Shown here: positions 53,723 through 64,000 of the stretch, in pieces
Numbering within the stretch: position 1 is the stretch's first letter
Layout: each line of letters starts with the position of its first letter
Assembly: GCA_016934825.1 (NCBI GenBank)
Contig: JAFGSB010000059.1
Location: 1-64,000 of the forward strand
Direction of reading: 5' to 3'
Origin: Candidatus Zhuqueibacterota bacterium
Lineage (GTDB): Bacteria > Zhuqueibacterota > Zhuqueibacteria > Residuimicrobiales > Krinioviventaceae
Length of the DNA: 64,000 bases
Position numbers and translations under genes: made by a program
Notes under the pieces: generated by a model
Told to the model about the DNA's origin: nothing
The model's input: only the letters and a program-made list of their open reading frames with translations
Database searches by the model: none

Positions 53723-55507
53723 ATGAGAATAAAATCAATTTTCTCTATAATGCTCATCATCCTGTTCGGCGCATCCGTGTTGCCTTCCGGCGCTGTAACA
53801 ATTGTGGATGATTTTAATCGGGCCTCCCTGGGCACGAACTGGGCCGCTGATCCGGAATATCGGATCCAAAATAACACTCTGGAACTCAATACGACAGTTG
53901 CAAGCTGGGAATTTCTGGCAATTTATAAGGGGCTTCTCAGCCCGTATGAAGTGTCCATGAAGTTTGACCCGGCCGGTTCTACAACAGGTGTGAATTCGGC
54001 TGGTTTGGCCATATATCTGGATTCCAATAATCCGGCCACTGCGAACGGATATTTTATTATGCGACGCAACGGTGTGATAAGATTAAATCCGGTTATCAAT
54101 GGAGTTGTCAATGATGGAATCCTTCTTGCCAGTGTAACATCGGCAAGACCGGCTACTGCACCCGGAGATATTGTTAAAATTACCGCATTGACCGATGGCA
54201 CCGGGCATCATTTTACGGTGTCTTTAAACAACCAGGTTGATGGAGTTGTTTCGGATCCGGGTAAATTATATGGCAACAGTAACCTTTATTATGCCGGTCT
54301 TTGTCTATATGGAAACCAGAATAATAATGTAGATGATTATACTCTGCGCGCGCAGCAAATTTTTGTTACATCCCCTGCGGGCGGTGAGTCCTGGGTTGTC
54401 GGTTCGGCACATGATATTACCTGGAACATTTCCGATTTTTCTGCCGATGTAAAGATAGAGTATTCCACAGACAGCGGAACGACATGGACTACAATTGCTG
54501 CTTCAACCGCAAATGACGGCACATATTCATGGACAATCCCCAATACTCCTTCCACAAACTGTCTGGTACGGATTTCCGATGCCGCCGACGGATTTCCATG
54601 GGGAATCAGTCCCGGAACTTTTGAAATTACATCCGTAGCGCAAACCATTACCGTTACAAGCCCCAACGGCGGGGAAAGCTGGGCCGCGTCCTCGGTTCAC
54701 GACATCACCTGGACGTCTTCAGGCGGGATTACCAATGTTGCCATAATGTATTCCGCGGATAACGGGACCACATGGTCAACCGTTATCGCGAGCACACCAA
54801 ATGACGGCACTCATTCATGGACATTGCCGGCATCCAATACATCGCAGGGTCTGATCAAGGTTCAGGATACCGACGGCACGCCGTCGGATGTCAGCAACGC
54901 GGTCTTTAATATTACCACCTCATCGGTGACGCTTTCTATTCAGAGCGCCAGCGGCGAACAGAGCGAAACGGTTATTCTTAATGTATCATTGACAAACCAG
55001 ATACCCATTCGCGGTTTGCAGTTCCGGTTAACCGATACACAGGATTATTTGACCTGTGATTTGGCAAATGTAACGCCAATAAACCGGGCGTCAACGTTCA
55101 CTGTAAATGTGGATGAGCCGAATGGTTATATAAATGTGGTAATGGCGAACACAACATCCTTTACTTCAATCGCCGCCGGCAGCGGGTCAATCCTGCAAAT
55201 TCCCTATATTGTCGACGGCGCCGCTCCTTACGGAGAATCATCATCCCTGACTTTCTCCGAAGTCCGCATGAGTAATGACAGCAGTCAACCGGTCGTGCCG
55301 ACTCTTGTTAACGGTAATTTCTACTATATTGAAAAGGGAGATATTAACGGCAGCGGTACCACGGACCAGGCTGATGTGGACCGTATTATTGAAATTATTC
55401 TTGGATTGGGACCGGTTCCCACTGACTATGAAAATATGGCCGCGGACATGGACAAAGACGGCGATATAGATATGTATGACGCCCTGCGTGTAATTGATGA
55501 AATTTAA
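53723..55507 (+). CDS. Surface protein: LamG-like, two Kre9/KNH-like, cohesin-like and C-terminal dockerin
   Basis: 594 residues. Signal peptide ~1-24; a LamG/DUF1080-like sandwich ~25-215 (VDDFNRASLGTNW); two Kre9/KNH-type repeats ~220-310 and ~312-400, each beginning TSP(A/N)GGESW and ending in NDGT(Y/H)SWT; a cohesin-like domain ~405-540; a C-terminal dockerin pair, DINGSGTTDQADVDRIIEI and DMDKDGDIDMYDALRVIDE. There is no sorting tail, unlike both neighbours. AGAGG lies nine bases before the ATG. The dockerin may dock it onto a cohesin-like domain of a neighbour's product (inference). Confidence 0.78.
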   Translation: MRIKSIFSIMLIILFGASVLPSGAVTIVDDFNRASLGTNWAADPEYRIQNNTLELNTTVASWEFLAIYKGLLSPYEVSMKFDPAGSTTGVNSAGLAIYLDSNNPATANGYFIMRRNGVIRLNPVINGVVNDGILLASVTSARPATAPGDIVKITALTDGTGHHFTVSLNNQVDGVVSDPGKLYGNSNLYYAGLCLYGNQNNNVDDYTLRAQQIFVTSPAGGESWVVGSAHDITWNISDFSADVKIEYSTDSGTTWTTIAASTANDGTYSWTIPNTPSTNCLVRISDAADGFPWGISPGTFEITSVAQTITVTSPNGGESWAASSVHDITWTSSGGITNVAIMYSADNGTTWSTVIASTPNDGTHSWTLPASNTSQGLIKVQDTDGTPSDVSNAVFNITTSSVTLSIQSASGEQSETVILNVSLTNQIPIRGLQFRLTDTQDYLTCDLANVTPINRASTFTVNVDEPNGYINVVMANTTSFTSIAAGSGSILQIPYIVDGAAPYGESSSLTFSEVRMSNDSSQPVVPTLVNGNFYYIEKGDINGSGTTDQADVDRIIEIILGLGPVPTDYENMAADMDKDGDIDMYDALRVIDEI

Positions 55508-55523
55508 TAAATAAAATCGCACA

Positions 55524-55560
55524 ATTTTCAGAACAGGGATAGATTCCCTGTTCTGAAAAT
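55524..55560. terminator. Perfect 16-bp inverted repeat
   Basis: ATTTTCAGAACAGGGA (55524-55539) and TCCCTGTTCTGAAAAT (55545-55560) pair perfectly around a 5-base loop, 16 bases after the stop of the dockerin gene. A strong hairpin with A/U ends; it can act as a terminator or as a processing/stability element before the third gene. Confidence 0.65.
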
Positions 55561-55647
55561 ATGTAATGTGACGTTTTATTATGATATGGAAAGTTTATTG
55601 ACAAAATGCCGACGGCGTTGTAGTAAATGAAAGGAAAAGTGTATATT

Positions 55648-56424
55648 ATGAGAAAAGGGTTATTATTATTAGTTGTTTTGATAACGTGTACCGCTTTTGC
55701 CGGAGAGAATCTTATATCTCTGAGTTCCGGAAGCGGGGCGCCGGGGAGTAAAAACAATATTGTAACCCTGTCCGTGCAAAACGCCGATTCCATTCGCGGG
55801 ATCAGTTTGAGCGTTACGGACATGACGCCCTATATTACCGTGGATACGGCGAGGACAGTAGAGGGTACAAATCCGATCCTGTTCAAATTTAACTATATTA
55901 ATGAAACATTCAAAGTTGTCTTGTTACAGAATAAATACCAGTTGATTCTGCCTAATAAAGGCGCACTGATATATATCAGTTATTCCGTGGCGGAAAACGC
56001 GCCGGAGAACCAGACGTTTAAACTGGATTTTGAAGAAGTGACCGTTTCCGATATCAATAATCAAAAACTTGATTTTACAACGGAAAGCAGTAATTTTGAA
56101 ATCAAAAGTGCCACCGGCATTCGTACGGGTGAAAATCAAAATGTTTTGACTTATCAGCTAACGCAAAACTATCCCAATCCTTTTAATCCGCAAACAAGAA
56201 TAGAGTATACAATCCCGACTGCGCAAACTGTTTTGTTGACGATTTTTAATCCTTTAGGACAAAAAGTCAGAGAACTCGTTAACCGGACCGTTCCTGAGGG
56301 GAATCATACCGCTTTTTGGAACGGATTAAATGATCAAGGGTTACAGGTTCCCGCCGGTGTTTATATATACCGGATCAAAGCGGGAGAATTTGAAGATTCA
56401 AAAATGCTGACTTTGATACGTTAG
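55648..56424 (+). CDS. Small surface protein: one cohesin-like domain plus sorting tail
   Basis: 258 residues: signal peptide ~1-19, cohesin-like domain ~22-155 (SSGSGAPGSKNNIVTLSVQN), and FlgD-like sorting tail from YPNPFNPQTRIEYTIP (~172) to SKMLTLIR. The ATG at 55648 starts the signal peptide; an in-frame ATG at 55627 adds seven residues and has AAATGAAAGG overlap. It has the minimal form of a surface-anchored cohesin and is the third gene of the cluster. Confidence 0.76.
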   Translation: MRKGLLLLVVLITCTAFAGENLISLSSGSGAPGSKNNIVTLSVQNADSIRGISLSVTDMTPYITVDTARTVEGTNPILFKFNYINETFKVVLLQNKYQLILPNKGALIYISYSVAENAPENQTFKLDFEEVTVSDINNQKLDFTTESSNFEIKSATGIRTGENQNVLTYQLTQNYPNPFNPQTRIEYTIPTAQTVLLTIFNPLGQKVRELVNRTVPEGNHTAFWNGLNDQGLQVPAGVYIYRIKAGEFEDSKMLTLIR

Positions 56425-56476
56425 TCAGTCAGGGGAATAATTTTTCCAATATGTAAAATTAACTTGTTATGAATAA

Positions 56477-56503
56477 AAAAAGGGCTTTTACAAAGCCCTT
56501 TTT
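56477..56503. terminator. Bidirectional terminator between convergent genes
   Basis: AAAAAGGGCTTT (56477-56488) pairs with AAAGCCCTTTTT (56492-56503) around a 3-base loop; T-runs appear on both strands. It separates the cohesin cluster from the convergent CarboxypepD-reg gene. Confidence 0.88.
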
Positions 56504-56574
56504 CATTTTTATATAAACAGGAATAATCTATAATTCTGTTTATTGGATTTTGATATTACCGGAGCGTTTTCCTA

Positions 56575-58443
56575 TCAGCGCAACAATGTAATGGGCTGAA
56601 GGATCGTTTCATTTTTTGATTGAATGCGGCACAAATAAAATCCTTTTGTCAGCTCTTCGCCCGATTTGTCCTTTCCATCCCAGGTAACAACATGTTTCCC
56701 GCCGGATAGAATTTCATCCATAAGAATGTTGAGCCGGTTTCCCGCCATATCCAGTAATTCGACCCGGGTTTGTCTTTTTTCCGGCAGGACAAACTGAATT
56801 TTCGTCAGCGGATCAATTGGATTTGGCTCATCGTTTATTATTTTAAATGCCGCTGGTCGCACCTGATTTTCTTCAAACACATACGGATCTGTATCGTTGC
56901 GCAGATAGAATTTGATACCATTATAATTCATCCCTTCATTAACGTACAGGTAAAACATGGGGGGTATGGATTGGTAATCTTTTTTGTAGATGCCTATCTG
57001 CCAAGAGCCTTCCACTTCTATATTAAAAGAAAATTCTCCCCTGTCATTTGTCGTATCCAGAAGATACCCTTTGGCGCTTTTTTCCCATCTGTTATAAGCG
57101 ATAACCGGAACATTTTGCGCCGGCCGGTTATTATCGATATAAATACAACCGGAAACAGACATTAACGCCGTATCCTTTATAAAGTCAAAATTATAATCAG
57201 AAAAGCCGGATTTACCCGATACGTAAAAATGTTCAAATCCGGGAACCGGCTTTGAAGAATATCCCTTTTTTTGAGCAATGACGGAAATCAGAGAATCGGA
57301 AAAAACACCAAGCGTAAAGCGGCCGTCCTGTTTAGAATATGCCTGACATAATTTTGTCTCTTGACTGGTACGGTCGAAGGATATCCCCTGAACAAGAACG
57401 CCCTGCAGCGCCTTTTCATTTGTCTCACACTTGCCCGTTAAAACAAACGGATATTTTTTCAGGGATATATCCTTTGTAATGGTTTGTCCTTTATCAATAT
57501 CGATGTTAATAGAAGCAGGAGAAGAATAATAACCATCAGGCCAGGGCTGGTTACCCAGCAGGTTAGAAAAATACGGACTGGCTGTAATTACAATTTTACC
57601 CGCATTCACGCCCAGGTTAAAATTACCGTTCGAATCGGTTGTTGTATGATAAAACAAAAATTTTTCCGTATTTTGAGCCGTTACAACAAAATCGGGTACG
57701 GGCGTTCCGTCGTTGAGAGTGACCACCCCTTTTATAAACGATTCAAAGGGATTCAGACGGAGATCTCTGTTTAATTTGCTGTTTTTTGTGATTTGAACAT
57801 CGAGTGTGTCGGATGGTTTGTCGGAATATAATCTCCAATAACCCGGCGGTAATTGTATCCTGTAATAACCGGTTGAATCGGTAACGGCCGCAAATGTTAT
57901 GTCCGAATAATCCGTTTCCCGGGCAAAAATGAATGACCCCGGTTTTTTTATATTGGATTTATTGTCCAATACGTAACCGGAAATATAAGGTGGATTAATA
58001 CGAATATTCCAATTTATCACAGCGGTCGCGGAACTTTTGTCGGCATCGACCACCCGGACGATCCATTTTTGCCTGCTAACCGGGGCATTTTTTGCTGTTA
58101 TAAAATGTGTCGTTTCAATCAAACATTCTGTTGCGGACTCGTCCCCCGGAATATCATTGTCGGGCGCTTCTGTGTCGCGTATCCAGTTGATACCGTCGGT
58201 GAGGGACATGAAATCAAACAGATAATCATCCCGGTCCAAAAAACTGTTATTATTTGTATCCAGATAAAATTCAAGATTCACCCGACTGCCGGGGGAGGAG
58301 ACATCACAGGAAAAAATGCAGGTGTCCGGAATTTTATCGTATTCGATATTTGTTTGATTGTCAATTTTTACAAATGTTACACTGTAACAATAGACTGTCA
58401 TTATGCAGAGGATAAAAACTAAAAAAGAAAAGATTTTTTTCAT
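56575..58443 (-). CDS. Surface protein with CarboxypepD_reg-like repeats and sorting tail
   Basis: 622 residues: signal peptide ~1-20; a ~130-residue beta-rich N-domain with an EF-like DTNNNSFLDRDDY; then about four carboxypeptidase-regulatory-like domains (~150-520; e.g. ISGYVLDNKSNIKKPGSF, IKGVVTLNDGTPVPDFVV, VSGCIYIDNNRPAQNVPV); sorting tail from NDEPNPIDPLTKIQFVLP to ITLLR. A secreted or surface structural protein; ligand unknown. The region between it and the M48 gene (58444-58655) shows no further feature. Confidence 0.8.
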   Translation of the reverse strand: MKKIFSFLVFILCIMTVYCYSVTFVKIDNQTNIEYDKIPDTCIFSCDVSSPGSRVNLEFYLDTNNNSFLDRDDYLFDFMSLTDGINWIRDTEAPDNDIPGDESATECLIETTHFITAKNAPVSRQKWIVRVVDADKSSATAVINWNIRINPPYISGYVLDNKSNIKKPGSFIFARETDYSDITFAAVTDSTGYYRIQLPPGYWRLYSDKPSDTLDVQITKNSKLNRDLRLNPFESFIKGVVTLNDGTPVPDFVVTAQNTEKFLFYHTTTDSNGNFNLGVNAGKIVITASPYFSNLLGNQPWPDGYYSSPASINIDIDKGQTITKDISLKKYPFVLTGKCETNEKALQGVLVQGISFDRTSQETKLCQAYSKQDGRFTLGVFSDSLISVIAQKKGYSSKPVPGFEHFYVSGKSGFSDYNFDFIKDTALMSVSGCIYIDNNRPAQNVPVIAYNRWEKSAKGYLLDTTNDRGEFSFNIEVEGSWQIGIYKKDYQSIPPMFYLYVNEGMNYNGIKFYLRNDTDPYVFEENQVRPAAFKIINDEPNPIDPLTKIQFVLPEKRQTRVELLDMAGNRLNILMDEILSGGKHVVTWDGKDKSGEELTKGFYLCRIQSKNETILQPITLLR

Positions 58444-58655
58444 TTTTCTGTCCTAATCATTTATTCAAGAGCAATGTAACAAAGTGGACAATATCAAAAA
58501 AACAAGACATATCAAGGAAACATTAGGAAAAAAGAAAAGCTAAGAAGCAAGATAACTTCTTGTTTTTTATGAGATACTCTTTTGTGTATGAGAACACATA
58601 AAAGTAAAAGGAATACAATTTTGTAATTAGCAATTATCTTGCCAATGTGTAACAG

Positions 58656-59480
58656 TTATTGTTGGGAATTTTTCAACAGCTCTTTTATTCTGTTGAATTC
58701 AGGCAGGTCTTTAATTAAACCGTTTTTTTTCACCAGGCGGGATATCTCGGGTTGGATAGCTTTAAATCTTGTATCGGCAAAGGGATGAGTATAATTTAGT
58801 AATTTAACCAATTCGGGAGCGTTTTTTTCAGCAATGTTGATTTTTTCCAAAACATTAACAAGACCGGTTGGGTCATAATTCGTTTTCCACGCATATTGAA
58901 CCGCCTTAATATCGGCGAGCAGTTCCGCTTCTTCCGGGTAATCCAAAATGGTTCCCGTTGAATAAAGAGTTGCCACAATTTGTTTCGGGATTTCCGGATT
59001 ATTACCCATCACACTCTGGGCGGCCAAGGCGAACGAATATTTTTCAGAAATCCTGTCAATCGCGTCCCGCGATGCAATATGTGCGATTTCATGTGCAATA
59101 ATAAGGGCGACTTCATTTACATTGGATGCCAGCTCAATGAGTCCGCGGAATAGATAAATACTGCCCCCGGGTAAAGAAAAATGATTGTAGTCCGGCAAAT
59201 CGACAATAAATACGGAATAGTTTAATCCTTTCCATTCGGAATTTTCGCCTATTTCATTGGCAATATGTTCCAAAAAAGAAGAAATTTCCGGGTTCTGTAT
59301 GAGAGGTAATTGTTTTTTACTTTCTTTTACAAGTTCCTGGCCCAAAAAGGTTTCCTCTTCAAATGTGATAAAATCCAGCTTACCTCTGTTTGAATTGCCC
59401 GCGCAACCCGGGAAAAAATATAGTATTAAAAGAAAAATAATACTGAATTGTCTATAATAAATCTGCTGTAATTTATTCAA
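58656..59480 (-). CDS. M48-family zinc metalloprotease lipoprotein
   Basis: 274 residues. Lipoprotein-type signal ending FFPGC (Cys26). The zinc motif HEIAH (~130-134) and a downstream acidic cluster PEEAELLADIKA supply the third ligand, as in BepA/LoiP-type periplasmic M48 proteins that police outer-membrane protein assembly. GGSIYLFRGLI precedes the zinc helix as in the family. Lies 35 bases downstream of ligA on the same strand; no clear functional tie. Confidence 0.9.
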   Translation of the reverse strand: MNKLQQIYYRQFSIIFLLILYFFPGCAGNSNRGKLDFITFEEETFLGQELVKESKKQLPLIQNPEISSFLEHIANEIGENSEWKGLNYSVFIVDLPDYNHFSLPGGSIYLFRGLIELASNVNEVALIIAHEIAHIASRDAIDRISEKYSFALAAQSVMGNNPEIPKQIVATLYSTGTILDYPEEAELLADIKAVQYAWKTNYDPTGLVNVLEKINIAEKNAPELVKLLNYTHPFADTRFKAIQPEISRLVKKNGLIKDLPEFNRIKELLKNSQQ

Positions 59481-59515
59481 AAATCAGCTATCCTTTCAAT
59501 TTGGGTATAAAAAAA

Positions 59516-61543
<2,028 letters not shown>

Positions 61544-61696
61544 TTAAATATTTAAAAACCAAACGTTAGATTCACGGATTTTTCCCTGCTACTAATAATA
61601 GACCATATAGTATAATTTAAACTAAATTATAAAAATAACAAAAACGAAAAATGATATATTTCAAAAAGCGGGATGTATGATTATATTCAATACGTT

Positions 61697-62596
61697 TTAT
61701 TTTATTCCAAAAAACGCTTTGATGATATAAACGGCAACTTTTGGATTTTCTTTCAGTCTGCGCATGGAATATGCGTACCATTTTTCGCCATAGGGCACAT
61801 ATATTCTGAGTTTATGACCGGCGTTGAGAATAATTTTTTTCAGTTCTTCATCAACACCCAACAACATTTGAAATTCATATTGAGACCGGTCCAGGTGAAA
61901 AGAGTCGATAAATTTTAATCCCTCCCAGACAATTTTTTCATCATGTGTTGCGATACCAACATAACAATCTGCCCGCAAGGCCTTTTCAATCAACAGCGAA
62001 AAATTATGATTAATAATTATCGGGTCTTTAAAAGCGATGGTCCTGGCTTCATCATAAATGCCTTTACACAACCGGAAATTAGACTTGAATTTTACCAGTT
62101 CATTCAGGTCGTGCAGGCTGCGTCGCATATAGGCCTGAAGAACAATCCCCACGTTTTGAAATTCCTTTTTCAAACGGATAAAAATTTCAATTGTTGAAGA
62201 TGTGTAAGGCGAATCTTCCATATCAATCCGGACAAAATTGTTTAAAGCGTCGGCCCTTTCAACTATTTTGTGAATATTTTGATAACACAGTTCCTTATCA
62301 ATTTGTAAACCCAGCTGTGTCGGTTTCAGGGATATATTGCAATCGAGATTATTGCTTTCGATCGTTTCTAAAATTAACAGATATTCTTTTACCGCAGCAT
62401 CGCAGTCCTCTTTATTTGTTGCGCTTTCACCTAAAAGATCGAGGGTGGCCGTCGCACCTTCTTTATTCAGCTTAATAACAGTATCCACTGCGGCATCTAT
62501 TGTTGCTCCGGCTACATAACGTTTTGATACAAATTTAACAATAGGTTTGGGAACAAGAGGTAAAGTTTTTACTAAAATATTATGGAAAAGAGTCAT
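61697..62596 (-). CDS. Proline dehydrogenase (monofunctional)
   Basis: 299 residues of the PRODH TIM-barrel. Typical blocks are ISLKPTQLGL (~86-95), FVRIDMEDSPYTSSTIEIF, VLQAYMRRSLHDL, RLCKGIYDE and the C-terminal YVPYGEKWYAYSMRRLKENP, with the Arg pair that grips proline's carboxylate. Oxidises L-proline to pyrroline-5-carboxylate with FAD. The partner P5C dehydrogenase is not in the window. Divergent from parA. Confidence 0.92.
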   Translation of the reverse strand: MTLFHNILVKTLPLVPKPIVKFVSKRYVAGATIDAAVDTVIKLNKEGATATLDLLGESATNKEDCDAAVKEYLLILETIESNNLDCNISLKPTQLGLQIDKELCYQNIHKIVERADALNNFVRIDMEDSPYTSSTIEIFIRLKKEFQNVGIVLQAYMRRSLHDLNELVKFKSNFRLCKGIYDEARTIAFKDPIIINHNFSLLIEKALRADCYVGIATHDEKIVWEGLKFIDSFHLDRSQYEFQMLLGVDEELKKIILNAGHKLRIYVPYGEKWYAYSMRRLKENPKVAVYIIKAFFGIK

Positions 62597-62836
62597 CTCT
62601 GTTTTCCTTTATCAAATGAATTATCATTGTTATATATCAAATTAAACGATTTTAAATATTTTGTCAAGCAGAAACTCTATATTTCAGTTGATAAAATTTG
62701 TGTATTTCTGTCGATTACAAACTGGAATTCACCAGGCATAAAAATCTATTTGGCTGGGGGCAAAAAATTTTTTATTGATTTTATAGCATAAAAAACTTAT
62801 ATTTATTTTTGTATTTTAAAATGGAGGATGCCCGTA
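62597..62836. promoter_or_regulatory. Divergent spacer between proline dehydrogenase and parA
   Basis: 240 AT-rich bases. GGAGG at 62823-62827 is the parA ribosome site. I see no DnaA-box cluster and no clear parS-like 16-mer palindrome. Confidence 0.4.
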
Positions 62837-63616
62837 ATGGGCAAGGTTATATCAATAGCAAATCAAAAGGGTGGTGTAGGGAAAACCACAACGGCAGTTA
62901 ATCTTGCCGCGTGTCTTGCTGTTGCAGAATACCCGACTTTATTGATTGATATGGATCCGCAGGCGAATAGTGGAAGTGGTTTGGGATTTGATACAAACAA
63001 GTTTAAAAAAACTATTTATGATGCGTTGATCAATGAACATAACGCATCCGATTTGATATTAAATACACAACTCGAATGTTTAAAACTGTTACCTTCTTCA
63101 ATAAATTTGGTTGGCGCCGAAGTGGAGCTGGTAACCACGATTTCCCGTGAACATAAACTGGCCAACGCGCTGGCTGAAATTCGGAATGATTATAAATATA
63201 TTTTAATAGATTGCCCGCCGTCACTGGGATTATTGACAGTTAATGCATTAACGGCGTCCGATTCGGTCCTTATTCCTATTCAATGCGAGTATTACGCATT
63301 GGAAGGTTTGGGTCAATTATTGAATACAATACGACTTGTTCAAAAACACCTGAATAAAGGACTGTCGATAGAGGGTGTGCTTTTAACGATGTATGATTCG
63401 CGGCTTAATCTGTCCAGACAGGTGGCGGAGGATGTTCGAAAATATTTTGACGGACGTGTATTTGATTCGATAATAACCAGGAATGTTCGGTTGAGTGAAG
63501 CTCCAAGTTTTGGCAAGCCAATCATTTTATATGATGCCGTTTCTTCGGGTAGTGAAAATTATATGAATTTGGCTGAGGAAATAATAAAGCATGGCGAACA
63601 GGAAAGCTCTGGGTAG
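62837..63616 (+). CDS. parA: ParA/Soj chromosome-partitioning ATPase
   Basis: 259 residues. Deviant Walker [10 protein letters not shown] (~9-17), Walker A' [11 protein letters not shown], Walker [19 protein letters not shown] and [14 protein letters not shown] near the end are diagnostic of chromosomal ParA. It moves ParB-bound origins. ATG 62837 is nine bases after GGAGG; an earlier ATG at 62828 touches that site and is rejected. Overlaps parB by 26 bases. Confidence 0.95.
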   Translation: MGKVISIANQKGGVGKTTTAVNLAACLAVAEYPTLLIDMDPQANSGSGLGFDTNKFKKTIYDALINEHNASDLILNTQLECLKLLPSSINLVGAEVELVTTISREHKLANALAEIRNDYKYILIDCPPSLGLLTVNALTASDSVLIPIQCEYYALEGLGQLLNTIRLVQKHLNKGLSIEGVLLTMYDSRLNLSRQVAEDVRKYFDGRVFDSIITRNVRLSEAPSFGKPIILYDAVSSGSENYMNLAEEIIKHGEQESSG

Positions 63617-64000
63617 AGGGCTAAAGGCGCTCATACCGGATGTCCCTGAAGGGAAACAGGAAAATAATTCAAATATACAATTTATTGAAGTTGTAAAAGT
63701 TTCTCCGAATCCATTTCAGCCAAGAGAGACATTTGATCAAGAGAAATATATTGAATTAAAAAATTCGATTGCTGAAAAAGGTATCGTTCAACCTATTACG
63801 GTACGGCGCTACAATGACGGTTACCAACTGATTGCAGGAGAAAGGCGGCTGCGGTCGGTAAGCGATTTGGGACTGAATACGATCCCCGCTTTTATTATAG
63901 ACGTCGAGTCTGATGAAGAAATGATGGAATTATCCATCATTGAGAATATACACAGAGAAGATTTAAATCCAATAGATATTGCTAACAGTTATAAGCGGCT
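63591..64000 (+). CDS. parB: ParB chromosome-partitioning protein (5' part; runs off the window)
   Basis: The first 136 codons are present and open to the window edge. [18 protein letters not shown] is the classic ParB N-terminus that stimulates Par[16 protein letters not shown] is the CTP-binding C-motif and [19 protein letters not shown] the ENIxREDLNP box. Loads on parS and spreads as a CTP-dependent clamp. The HTH and dimer domains lie beyond base 64000. Confidence 0.93.
   Translation, partial: MANRKALGRGLKALIPDVPEGKQENNSNIQFIEVVKVSPNPFQPRETFDQEKYIELKNSIAEKGIVQPITVRRYNDGYQLIAGERRLRSVSDLGLNTIPAFIIDVESDEEMMELSIIENIHREDLNPIDIANSYKR

Noticed and set aside
55587-55601. Sigma-54-like TGGAAA-N5-TTGAC before the third cohesin gene
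   Set aside because: The essential GC of the -12 element is replaced by GA; probably chance.

Overview
The window is about 64 kb of an ordinary bacterial chromosome with moderate GC, dense genes and AT-rich spacers. It looks like a Gram-negative member of the FCB group, most like Calditrichota, KSB1 or neighbouring lineages. The evidence is bacillithiol genes (bshC, bshB1), a PorV/PorQ-like outer-membrane protein, Omp85, OmpA-type domains, and five large secreted proteins ending in the FlgD-like/type IX 'sorting' tail (YPNPFNP followed by a GxYxxxW(D/N)G beta-sandwich). The species cannot be named from the sequence alone. No tRNA, rRNA, CRISPR array, IS element or prophage was seen.

Layout. 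1-364 is AT-rich, gene-free and carries a cluster of DnaA-box-like 9-mers (candidate oriC). 365-4645: dGTPase, Tat-exported sulfatase, CarboxypepD-reg lipoprotein-like protein. 4674-10260: a sensor kinase/NtrC-type regulator pair transcribed leftward, divergent from a sigma-54 promoter that drives a secreted Ca-binding-repeat protein and an outer-membrane barrel. 10325-13791 (minus): carbamoyltransferase/SxtJ, thioesterase, HAD phosphatase. 14008-17091: methyltransferase-bshC-bshB1 thiol operon. 17163-24971 (minus): anmK, DUF3795, a nucleotidyltransferase module, GH94 phosphorylase, M1 peptidase, small membrane protein, SpoU methylase. 25201-32240 (minus): a two-gene envelope operon of giant proteins (PorV-CARDB-OmpA fusion and a DUF11/CARDB repeat protein). 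32365-34391 (minus): RlmD-type RNA methyltransferase and an NlpC/P60 lipoprotein. 34691-42765 (plus): small membrane protein, 26-residue-repeat protein, NHL propeller, 1154-residue outer-membrane protein, Omp85. 43035-47042 (plus): tex, glycosyltransferase, WbqC-like. 47062-51755 (minus): P1 peptidase, truncated OLD-like ATPase, glycogen phosphorylase. 52226-56424 (plus): three cohesin/dockerin-like surface proteins behind a second sigma-54 promoter. 56575-62596 (minus): CarboxypepD-reg surface protein, M48 lipoprotein, ligA, proline dehydrogenase. 62837-end: parA and the start of parB.

How they work together. The accessory theme is envelope architecture. The best candidates for something undescribed are: (a) the self-contained sigma-54 two-component circuit with two helically phased 18-bp operator copies controlling a Ca-binding-repeat secreted protein and its outer-membrane partner; (b) the cohesin/dockerin cluster, in which one protein has a C-terminal dockerin but no sorting tail, while its neighbours have cohesin-like domains plus the tail; and (c) the HEAT-like/NHL/giant-barrel/Omp85 gene row. 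Two genes appear to use non-standard start codons (CTG for the M1 peptidase, ATT for the RlmD-type enzyme), which would make automatic annotation wrong at both. All functional assignments come from motif reading and memory of families; no searches were run.
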